Below are positions 20,505-32,500 of a stretch of 64,000 bases of DNA, piece by piece. Position 1 is the stretch's first letter. Each line of letters opens with the position of its first letter. Source of the DNA: Aphrocallistes beatrix. Its lineage: Eukaryota; Porifera; Hexactinellida; Sceptrulophora; Aphrocallistidae. The position numbers and the translations under genes are program-made. The DNA is taken from positions 806,001 through 870,000 of the forward strand of contig OY725489.1 in the NCBI GenBank assembly GCA_963281255.1. The letters run 5' to 3'. Below the pieces are notes generated by a model. That model was not told where the DNA came from, did not search any database, and was given only the letters and a program-made list of their open reading frames with translations.

Positions 20505-23500
20505 ATGGCTACATTTTCAGACGGAACAGACGCACCCCTTCACTCACAGAGTAACGAGTTCAGACCCATCCGTGGGAGTAGGCAGTCGAGGAATGATAAT
20601 TTCCGAGATTACAATCAACACAGCACAGGCTATTATGGGTCAAACCAGTATTACGGAGAAACGCACTACCAGCAAGGCTACAACACTCACAATGAGTACG
20701 CATACGTTGATGATACTTGGAGATATGAGAGCGATGTTAGGAGATATGATAACGTGTATTACGAGGGAGGTTATAGAGGAGGAGGAAGCTCCGGGAGAGC
20801 TAAGAGGGGTAGAGGGGGGCGGAGTAAAAGGGGGACTGGTAGAGGAGGGGGAGGGTGGAGAGACCAGAACTTCGCTTCAGAGGTAAGTAATCCCTTCCGG
20901 CCATGGGGAAATGGATATTATTAATTCAATAATCATGTTTTCTCTGTTTATAGAGGGAAGGCGAGTTTTATGAACACACGCAAGAAGCAACCTGGAGTTC
21001 TTACGAGCATGCCAGCCCGAGGAGAGAGAAGGAGAGCAGGGGCAGAAGGCAGGACTATGGACTGGGTGAGGAGTACGGGAAGAGGAAAGAAAATCCATAC
21101 TCAGGTTTATAACTACGAATTTGTTTCAACAACGTTTTGATTCGAGTTTCATTTGAAAATGATCAACGATTGTGGAGTGGAGTCAAGTGCAGTTTTATGA
21201 TACTAAATGAAGCGCTTTACAATTACCTAATGACGTCATTAACTTCTATAGTAGTGTGGTATACAAGTGACTCCGCTTAATCGGGGCATTTTGGTCCCGC
21301 ATATTTTGTCCAGATTAAGCGGAGTTCCCAATTAACCGATTAGATTTAGTATTAGCTTCTATGCAGAATTATCGGTATTGAATGTAGATCAGAAGAGTAA
21401 CCGAGGCAAGACCCACTTCGGACACAACTCTACTCATCGCGGCTACAACAGGGAGTGGCGTGAAGATGTGGCGTGGAGAGGTGTTGAGAAGTTAAAAGGC
21501 GCAACCGCACAAGCAGAAGAGCTCACACAGCAAATCATGCAGCTGACCTACGAGTGTGTGGTACGTAGAGAGTGTATTGTGCAGTTCTTCAGTATGATAA
21601 TGTGTCATTTCTCTTATTCAGGTCTGCTGTGAAATTGTCAAACATGCACAGGGGGTCTGGTCCTGTCAGGAATGTTTCCAGATATTCCATCTCTCCTGCA
21701 TTTCCAAGTGGGCCACAGCTCCCAACTCACTCGCTGACATTGAACACCCAGGTACTTATCTATTCACTCATACGCGTCCCATTTCTCTTTAATATTACCC
21801 ATTTTCTAGAAAAAGGTTGGAAATGCCCTACATGCAGACACTCCCACACAAAGGTGCCTGAGAAATACAAGTGTTTCTGTGGTGAAGTAAGTAAAATTGC
21901 TCGTAACATTTCAGAAAACGACGAGTTGTATATTGTTTTCACAGTTCATTGTGTTAGGGATAGATTCCATACCTCACTTTCAACAGGTCTTGCCATGGAC
22001 AGCAGCCGTTTCTCGCTTTATTTTTCTTCGCTAGAGCTTTGTCCACTGCTCCCTTGGATATCGAGTAAGCGTTGAGTATTTGGCAGTAATGCAGCTTCAG
22101 GAGTCGGGATCGAATCTTGTCGATATCGAATAGATGCGGGTTCCGCTTGTACACCGTCTCCTTGCACTTGGTCAGTCTCTTCTTGTACTGGTCCTGTGCC
22201 TGCGCCACCTTGGTTCTGATGGCCGGGAGGTCGTCTATGGTGAGGTGGGATTTGGTTTGGTTTCGGATGTCAGAGGCGTTGACGAACGGCATTTGTGTGA
22301 GCGGTTTGACGTCAAGACGGGTCGCTCTCTCTCGGCTCAGTTTTCTACTTAGAAATATGAAATAAATCATATTCCCGATCTTGGGTATATACGTATTTAT
22401 ACGTACAGGTGACTCCGCTTAATCGGGACACTTTTGTCCAGGATATTTTGTCCAAAAATAAATTTAGTATTAGCTTCTATGTATGGGAACCATTCCATTC
22501 CTGGAGACTTGTCCTGATTAAGTTAACACGTCTGTATTTGATTCTAATCCTATTTTCGAGAGTTGGAACTTACATTCGATTTGCGAAATCCTTCTGCAGT
22601 TGGTGTCTCAGGTTCCTGCCTTTCTTCTTATGCGAGGTGCTCTTCAGTGAGTTTGGGAATTTCACTTTAAGTCGAATCTTTCCTTTCCCTTTCCCTTTCT
22701 TCTTCCTCTTGCTATCCTCCTCCGGCAGCTTGCAGACGGGCTGCGAGTAAGGAGAGTCCCCCTGTGCACACTTGAATGGGAGACTCGCCAAGTGCGCGGC
22801 CATCTGTTTCTCAGTTAGTCCGATTACGCGCGCTCCAGCCGCATAGTGCGCTACCACGTGAGGCGCCTTCCGAACTTTGTTATGATAATATCTATACGGG
22901 CAGAGGTGTAATGTGGATATAGCGTCTTGTATATTCTTGAAATATGTTTACTTTATGGATATATTGTAAGCAAGAACAAACAAACTATTTGGTATGAACC
23001 TTTGAAAATATTATTATCTGCATCTACACTCGAAAACCTCGAGTGTAGATTTAAATTATATTATAGTTCAAAATTAGTATTGAATTTCATAAAAGAGTCT
23101 AGCAACTCACCGTTCAATTTCGCTGAGAGAAGAGAGAGCCGACTTTCGCATGAATCTTGTCAGTGCGTTGAATAGTATACTCTGATAGCTATTGCGCCTT
23201 TTGTCACCTATTGTGGCTAGAAACTTTTCAGTTGATGTCATCAGATTTAAGAACTCATCGAAATCGATTTCTCCATTCCCATCCTCGTCAATAACACACA
23301 GAACATCTTTCAACTCGGCGATGGTCAGGCAGATATCGACTGAGCGCAGTGCTTGATCCAATTCCGAAGCGTCAATGGTCCCACCTCCGTTTATATCGAA
23401 TAGAGTGAAAACCTCGTTGAAAGCTTCAATCTGATTCTTTGTAAGTCCATACACTTCATCTGGGGCTCCTTTTAGCTCCTCTGTGTTGATGCCAGTCTTA

Positions 23501-26500
23501 GATAACCTAGGCTTGCATTGCGCATCCGGTCTGCCTTTCCCAATTTTTTCACTTCCTGAATCAGGCATTATAGCAGATCTCCTCTGTGTCAGTTGAATGC
23601 TCTCCTTCAAAGTTAGATGACTCTTATCAACCTCAATTTTCTCCATTTCATTTTTATCCGTGTCTGAGTTTGTCGAGCTAGCGGACTCTTTCCGTTTATG
23701 AGCAAACAGAAGACGTTCCTCACTGGTTGTCGTTTCGACTCCCAAATCTGCTAAATTGAACTCCTCTTTCACGTCACCGCATGTTGTCACTATTTTCACT
23801 TTGGGGGCTGACATGACCGTAAGAGAATGAGGGAGGATGTAAGAATGTGTTTGCGTGTTTGTCTCGCTATTTATACCAAACTCCTTACGGCTTAACCAGC
23901 AACCAATCTGATTGGCGGGATATTACATACAGTCAACTCCCGTTAAACAAGTTGGATACAACGACATATCTGGTTACAGTAGAACCTGCGTAATCCAACG
24001 CTAATTATGGTAGGAAACAGGTTCGGTCTCCCAGATTATGGAGGTTCTACTGTACGTATAACGAAATTTTTTTGTCTGGTGTAGTATTATTTTTTATAAA
24101 TCACTTCTTTATATCGGGAGTTGACTGTATATTTAGTTTATTTTCACCATCTGTCTCTGACCATGGTAAAAATTTTTCAGTGGAATTTCTTTTTTCGTTT
24201 AGAATAACTAATTGCTAACTTTTATTACCTTAATAAACCGGAGTGAGATTGTAGCATTTTTTTTGTCGTTTCCACCCCTGCCTATTTTCCCATTTGAGTT
24301 TGCCTTGATGTATAGGTAGAAGATCCAGTTTGGAAGAGAGGGGCACTACCTCACAGCTGCACTGAGATATGTGGGAAGAGCTTGAACACGGATCCTGAGA
24401 GGAGTCTCTGTCAGCACAAGTGCAAGCAACTCTGCCATCCTGGGCCCTGTCCCCCCTGTGCCGCCATGGTTCAAGTGTCCTGTCCCTGCAAAAAATCTAC
24501 GTATCCTCCCTCCATGATATTAATACTATTTAGAACCTAACACAGATAGACCAGTTTCCTATTTAAAATAATAGTTTTAGATTCTTGATCTTGTATGCAA
24601 AAAACTCCGATTCTATTCTGGATTGGACATACAATCTCTTGGTGCATGTATTGACTAACTAAATATAGAATCGTTTGGAAATTGTGAATGAATATTCCTT
24701 GACTTGTTCAAGTATGGAGATGCGTTGTAACATGGCAGTTAATGTAGCGCCTTGTGACGCTTTGTGTGAGAAACTTCTCTCTTGTGGACGTCACTGTTGT
24801 CAACAGCAGTGCCACCATGGTAAGTTCTCACTCACACCATAGTCCTAGGCATAGCTAGCACTTCTCCTTTGGGGTGCAGGCAACCTCATTTGGGGTTTTG
24901 ACAGTGGAAACTATTAATAATTGCGGTTGCTAATAGACACAGCCTTCCAGTGGCAAAGCTCCTGGGAGCTAACAACATTTGTATCATAATTTGCACATAT
25001 TCATCTAATTTTGAGGTTCTAAAAATACAAATTAACTTCGATGACACTCCCTTCCATCATTATTAAATAATTGAGTAAATATATAATGATTTTATCCAGC
25101 CAGGGGGGGGGGGTAACTGGTCCCCCATGACCCCCCCCTCCCTATGCCCTTGCACTGGGGTTGCCAGCCACCCCTAGCTACCCCTATGCCAATGGTACGT
25201 AATACGAAATAATTAGTAACGACTTTATTCGATTTCCACGGCTCAGACAAGGCTGAAACTAGTAGACAGAATCATTTGCTCATAGCTAGCCATCATCATT
25301 GCCTCTCTCATTCAGTTTATTATTAAACGTATGAAGGCGAGAGAATAGCTAAGTTAAGGGTCAGTACAATCTCGTTCTAATGATTTTATTTCTTCAAGGT
25401 GAATGTGAGACCTGTTGCTTCGAGTTATTTCAGAGCTGTTATTGTCACAAATCGAAGAGGAAAGTCATTTGTTGTGATCTAGAGACAGGCGTTTCAGTTG
25501 AAGATGGAGAGAAGATTGAGTTCTCTTGTGGTCAACCCTGCTCGAGGTAAACCCATTATAAGCTAAGATTCTTAAATTCATTATGTAGACTTTTGTATGA
25601 ACAAAATATTTCCTAATGAGTACAAGCTATAAATTCCATTAACTTACACACGTTTTGAAATTCTCCTGATGAAGCATTAACTACACAAATATCCTTTAAG
25701 ATTTGTATCAAAATCACAACGAATATTCTACAATGTCTATAGGTTGATGGGGTTTCGATTAACCTAGTCTATTACCTAACCTAGCCCTATATCAGAATAT
25801 CTGCAGCATACCACACTTCTTATCAGTGCAGACTGACACGATTCTTTTGTCGCTCAGTATCCCGACTCCTTGTGGTGTCATGAACCCTCCTTTGTCCGTA
25901 CCGACCTGTCCTAACGTTTGTAACAGCTCCCCTTGTGCCGTATACACACGCAAGCAATGCGTCACAACATCTGAAATGATGATCAGATTATTCTCTCTGT
26001 TGATGGTGAAAAAGTAGCCCCATTTTGTCATCATCGCTTCTTGCCCTACTCCCTGTATCAAGCTGTGGATTTTCACACCTTGGAGATTGAACAGCTGTAG
26101 ACAAGGGTCGCTTGAATCTAACACGAGCACCATCTGGTCTCTGATTTTGACGTCATCAGGACGTACTACCTGACATTCACATTGATTCTTGATGAAATTT
26201 AACTGGGCGTCCAAAACAGTTATTCTGTCATTGAAGCAGTCACAAACGAATATCTCCCCTTCCTTGCTAACATCAATCCCATGCGGGACATTAAACTGTC
26301 CATTTCCTGTTCCTTTCCCACCCATTTTCTTCACTAACCGCCCGTCACTTACCGTGAACCAGAACACGCCGTGTTGTCCTGCGTCTGTGACATAAGCGTT
26401 GTCCCCAGTTATCGCCACGCTCCAGGGCCCAGTCAAATGTTCATCTCCGAAGTGTTGCATATATTGGCCATCGTTTGAAAATATCTGAATTCGTTTGTTA

Positions 26501-29500
26501 TACTGGTCGCAAATGTAGATGTTGTCTTGGGAGTCAATTGATAGGCCCCTCGGCCCGTTCAATTCTCCAGGGAGATGGCCCTCATTGCATCCACTGATAG
26601 GAATGACTGTATTTTTTTCTTGTTTGATGAAAAGTGTATTATCGATACTAAGCAGATTCGTGAGAACGGTTTCAAATCGAGTCAAGTCGAAGTTCAGTTG
26701 TATCTTTCCTCCTATTTTAGTTTGGTTCTTTTCAAGCTCTCCTCTTGTCAAGTTTGAAGTGAAGATGTGATTTCTGCTCTGTCCTAGCTGTTCTAACTCA
26801 GACCATCCCTTCTCCTCGACATCTTGAGCCTCACTATGGCCTGCTAGCATCTCGCTCAGTATCTTATCCAGATCATGGCTCAGCACTTGTTCGTACTGGT
26901 CTAGCCTGGAGTGAAGGATTCTAAAATTCGCTATCAAGTTGTCTTTCAGTTCTGTGATCCTAGACACAATATCGTTTCCAGCCATTTTACAGTTAATACC
27001 ACTTCGAGATAATATTATTACAAATTACTATATCATTGACACCTTGTCATCACCATTGGATGTTTAATTATGGTCTTGTTAGAATGAGTCAAGGGTAAAT
27101 GACTAAATTAACTTGGGCAAGAGATTTGGATTACCTCATCAACATACATATGTATCTATAAACTCAATGGTTGTGTGTTTATTCGTTTTTGTAATTATCT
27201 GAAATAGGCGGCTGTTGTTATTGGATTAGCATAAGCGCCAGCCGCGCAGCGCAAGCAAGCGAAGCGCGCTTGTATACTTTTAATTAGTCTCTTAACATTA
27301 CCTCATAATTAGTCTTAGACAATTTAACATCAATCTTATTAATCCTGCTAATTCATAGGTTGTCTGATTGGTATTAACATCTAATTTGATACACTTTACT
27401 CTGTCTCAGTTTGGTTGTGGACTGAACCTAGAATATTGCACTTACACCTGTTAATAACCTGCTTTTTATTTTTGTAATGCAGTGGAGTTTCCGGATAACG
27501 GACACATTGGGGACATGGCTTTTGTCCGTTAGAGAGTGTCCACTTCTCGGAGAGTGCTTAACTATTACATACGTATATGGTAAATTCACTCCCTCCCACG
27601 AGGTTTGTCCGTTGTAGATGGGTTGTCCGCTTTTCTGAGTGTCCGTTTTGGGAGACTCCACTGTATTTTATTTCAAGGTAAATAAGTCCAATTTTGTTTC
27701 GTTGTATTCAAACAATTTTGTTGATCAGCACTGACTTTTTGTAAATGCATTTCAGTGTATTGGTTAACTATTCTACACATACATATTTATGAATTTGTAT
27801 ATTTCCAAATCTTGAGAGCAATCGAAAGTACACTAGTCATAGTAACTAGTGCTATGTTATACTGTATAAGTTTCTGTATCAACGACCAAGTTTAATAACC
27901 TTACAAAAGTTATTTAATTATCACACAAAATATTTCACGCATCAACGACTATATAGCATTACGTAAAGTACAAATAATTCTCTCAACTTGCAATAACAGA
28001 TAATACAACACTAAAATGCTGCAACTGCTAACTACTACATACTTGTAGTGTTAATTTGTTTTCCCAGCAAAAGTACTAATTGTTCCCATTGCCTTTTGCT
28101 TTATCTTTCTCGTGCAAGTGTAAAGGGGACCGTTTCCAATCGTCACACATAGTATGATTAGCCACGCCATCCGTACCAGTATCGGATTGAAAGGAATGAT
28201 GCATGGGTAGTCACAGGGCGGAATAAGGTTTCTCAGACGTGGAGGCAACAGATCAGAAACGATTGTGGCATTGGCATGAGCTGGTATGGAGTTGTTGTAT
28301 TGGGCAGGAATAATCGGGCTTCCCAGTGCAATGCAAGCTCCATACGCTCTGTTTTCTAAGTTCCACTTTATGGTGAATCCAGCCCAGGAAGCGTATACTG
28401 TGCGGGCTATGAGCAGAAATATGTAGAACGCACCTACGCCAATGAATCGTTTCTCCAGCGGACTCATCTGTACTCTGGTCGTTTTATACTTCTGCGAGTT
28501 GAGGACTGCCCAGCGAATCTTGTGGAATAGAAGCAAGAAAGTCGTGAGGATGAACCGGTATAGGACGTAAATAGGGGCGGCAATAATATACGCCCCGGAG
28601 CCGAAATTATAACTCGGAGGTTCAATCGCGTTCTCAAGGTTGAACCGTCCTCCAGTAGCGATAAATGCACTCAAGATGAGGAGTGGAACTCCCCAAGCGA
28701 TCAGTGCCTCAACGATTCCCAGTTTCCAGTAGAAAGACTTCGATTGTAGCCTTGGAGATAGCGGGAAGAAGGCAGACAGTGATATGTTGATAAGCGTAAA
28801 CCAAATCCAGAATCCCAACGAATAAAACACATATGCCAACACCCCGCCGTATATGTGTACATGGAGATGGGATTCTCTTCTCACTGCGTCCCATTCCTTG
28901 TCTTCGTTCGAACAAAACAGGTATTTCTGTCCTGGAAAATCAAGAGCAGCGAAAAATAGAGACGGAAGAATGGACATGACAATGCAAATGAAGACAGCAA
29001 ACTGTTTCCAATTGTATTGTTTGTAGTTGATGATCCAGCTAATGATCCCATACACCCCTAGCACGATTCCGATGATGTCTAGCAATATTAAGAAATACCG
29101 CTCAATGTAGTACATCACTGGACCACAGCTCCCCCATTCACCGCACTTGGGTGTACAAGTTCTGGTTCGGGGAGTGTAGATGTACATAGCTGGGCATTGG
29201 ATCGATTGATTGGTTAAGTTAGCGTATGACAGCAATCTCTCAGGGCGAGTGACCAGATTTGCAATCGATATGTTACTTCTCTGTAACTTCACCCGCGCAT
29301 ACCCTTCATAACCCAGTAGGAAACCCAGTGACAGCCATATTATCGCGATGCCAACAACGGTGAATATGCTCAGTGCAACTTTCTGGCATTTGATGGGCAA
29401 GCAGAGTTTGGGTTTTGTCATGTTTTCCATTGTCTCTTTATCAGTTTCAATAATCGAGAAAATGCTAGACTTGCGTCTTGGCAAGCTAGGCCGACACTCA

Positions 29501-32500
29501 TCTGTGACAGAATCCACAGACTCACTCGTTTTGTAAAGTGAGTTTTTTGTGATGTCATTTCTCTCTCTGTTTTGAGCTCCAATGACTCTTGGGTTTGAGT
29601 AGATGCTTGTGTTTTTGTTTTCCATTTGGAACTTTTCTTGATTTTGAATTCTTAAAACCCAATCCTTTATACTCCACATAGCTAACAGAGCACCCTTTCC
29701 TGATATGCTTGATCTGTTTGGTCATTAATAGTGAATTGAATTATGGCTTAGAAAGTAATTAATTTCAGTCAGTGTCAATGTCTGATTGATTCTTGAGTTT
29801 TGAACTTTGACATTTACTACGTTACAGACTCCCACCAATGATGTAAGAATATGGATAGGTTCTTTCAACTTCTTTTAGAAATATATCATATCAAATTATA
29901 TGAAAGCGGTTCCTAATTAGAGATGAATATATTACTTAGGGCATTCAAAAAGTTCTCATCCCAAATCTGTATCTCAAATGATAGTGAAAATAGGATATTT
30001 TCTATTTGTCTATTGTATTCCTTAGGGGATCAGCTTCCAATTTGTATATTGGTTTATTTTACAAGGACAATTGTTGTGGTTCCTACATTATATTTTTGTA
30101 CATCGGTTTAAGGTAGTCCCTTTGAACGTGATTTTTCGGGTTCCCTTTGATATATTTCAGTTCTGAGCAAATTTAACTGATCCCTCCATCGAATTCTACG
30201 CATCAACTAACATATAGATTGACTTCTCTAAAGTATCCTAGTTTTAGGCTGAGGGAATAATGTGTTTTGAAGTGGTTTACTACTATTACTTTTGTCCCAC
30301 TTTTTATGTGGCGAAAATTAGCCAAAAATCCATTAAAAGTGACATGATATTTTTTCAACACGAACAATTCTATTGAACACCTCCCGTTTACTCTTTCACA
30401 TTGGTTCTTAATTATTTAACCTTTTAATGATCTTATTTTACGATTTTCACAAATTTTTTCTCCTTAACTTTTCGACACTACTCTAAACCGATGTACAAAA
30501 ATCTAATGTAGGAACCACAATAATTGTCCTCTTAATATAACCCAATATATAAATTGGGAGCTGATCCCCTAAGGAATACAATGGACAAATCGGAAATATC
30601 CTATTTTCACTATCATTTGAGATACAGATATGAGATGAGAACTTTTTGAATGCCCTAAGTACTACTATACATACAGCACACACCATGCTCTCCTTTAAAT
30701 ATATTATTAACTCATCAATATTCACATTTGTCTCTTAGCCCAAATAGTTTATGCAGGAGAGAGAGAACAGTCATCACCATTTATTTAGAAGTGGTCTGCA
30801 GTAGAGGGGTCTTTGTCCGTAATTAAAGTAATCCGTTATGATTTGAACAAACTGTTTGTTAAAAGTCTCTGGATGGAATATCAATTGCATTCATGTTTGT
30901 TTGTTTTTTCAATGATAAAGATTGCATTTCTCCTCTACTAAATGAAGAATATTTAACAGAGGAGAAATGAAATACAACTACATAGTATGATAAGCAGAAG
31001 CAACTAAGTATGGCAACTTAATGTGCCTGGAGCCAGATAGACTAGAATGCATTCTGATTTGCTGTGTCAGCTTCTTTGGAAAAAGAGCATTAGTTTAGGT
31101 AGCCTCCTGCTCAGATCCTATGAGCAACGCTCCATGCATGCCAAGATTGCATCCATTTCTAATGACATTGCTGCAATAGAATCAACCATCCTTACTATTA
31201 CATAGATCTGTGTATTTTTGAAATTAATATCTTCTAGAATCTTCTAATTTTAGATCAAGGTGCGAGTATAATTATGGAACAGTAGAAAAAGTAGCATTTG
31301 ATGCTGTCTTTCTTGTCTAACTTCAAGTATATACTATGCCCACCACAGACTTGAAGTTTAGACAAGAAAGGCGGTATCAAATGCTACTTTCCTACTGTGC
31401 TATATATTTTTACTTGGGCTTTGATTTAAAATTCAGAATAATTACTGCTAATAATTTAGTTTTGTGTCATGGATATCCTCGATAGACACACTACTAATGT
31501 AATAAAAGTTTGTAGTATTTAGTAGAAAGCTTCTAAAATTGGTCATTGGAATGTGGACACTAACAATTGCCATGCAGACAAACTTGTTCATATAAGGTTG
31601 ATACCTATATTAATAAATTGTCCATCTGTTTCGATGGAAATGCATTTGAAGCAGTTTGCGGGCTTTTTTACTACTAGAAAATCTACTTCTAGTAGAAATG
31701 GTCACTACTTATCTACAACTCTACCTTGTTATCTTGATGAATGCTGGCAGTAGTTGAGTAGAAAATTTTGAAGAATTATCATAACGATTATGTATAAATG
31801 AAAAATGGAAGACCTAAGAGTGTTTATAATTGTTAACAGCAGCTCCTAATTTGCATTGAATATCAATCACCATCATACCATGAGTGATAATATCCTCAAG
31901 ACTTGCATTGTTAAAGGACACCCTAGACAAAATAGTAAATTTGTTGAGGATCATTATAGGAAGCCTCGAGGGCTACTTGAAGGAATGCGCAGGGTTGATT
32001 CTACAAGCAAAAGGGAAACAAATTTTACGATTGAAAATCAACATAAGTGGAATGAATTAAAGAATCGCTTTCTGGATCAGGTATTTTCTTTTAAAGAAGT
32101 TAATTCTACAAATGTAACAGTCACTATCGATTTTGATTTATTGAAGACTCAAAGTTTTGAAAATCGACGGGAATTTTTTACTTTGTGTAAGCAATCATTT
32201 AAAGTTCAAGATTATACACGCATTAGAGTTGAATGGAAGCGATACAGCGCGAGAGATTTTAAAAGTAAGAAGAAAAGTAGAAGTGTTAGTGCTTCGCTCA
32301 CTCAGAGCCATTTTACAACTCAGCACCTCTTCGTGGGACCTGCGCATCCACCTATATCCGGTCCCGATACTTCTATCCCTGACGGATATCGAGATCAGAT
32401 TCACGGACCGATTGCGAATGGTCCTCTTCAGCCCCCAAACACTTTCTGTCCTAGCACTTATAGTGGTGGGGGACAAGGATCTCAATACTCTCAAATGACT

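Larger units (their letters stand above)
26986..28050. other. Spacer in NFX1 intron 8 with two repeat elements
   Basis: Holds the GC-rich hairpin repeat at 27240-27273 and the MITE at 27480-27663. Otherwise AT-rich and without visible genes. Confidence 0.5.
29680..31879. other. Spacer in NFX1 intron 8 with two inverted-repeat elements
   Basis: Contains the 725-bp mariner-like element and the 118-bp palindrome. The rest is AT-rich. The last 60 bp upstream of the gene at 31880 are duplicated upstream of its paralogue at 35384. Confidence 0.5.

Noticed and set aside
22570-22857. Separate small Lys-rich gene on the minus strand
   Set aside because: It is exon 2 of the EFCAB3-like gene; splice phases join it to both neighbours.
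24665-24712. Earlier acceptor for NFX1 exon 7 at AG 24667-24668
   Set aside because: It gives a stop in the required phase and breaks the cysteine spacing; AG 24712 fits both.
29923-30725. Two similar small protein frames on opposite strands
   Set aside because: They are the two inverted arms of the mariner-like element.
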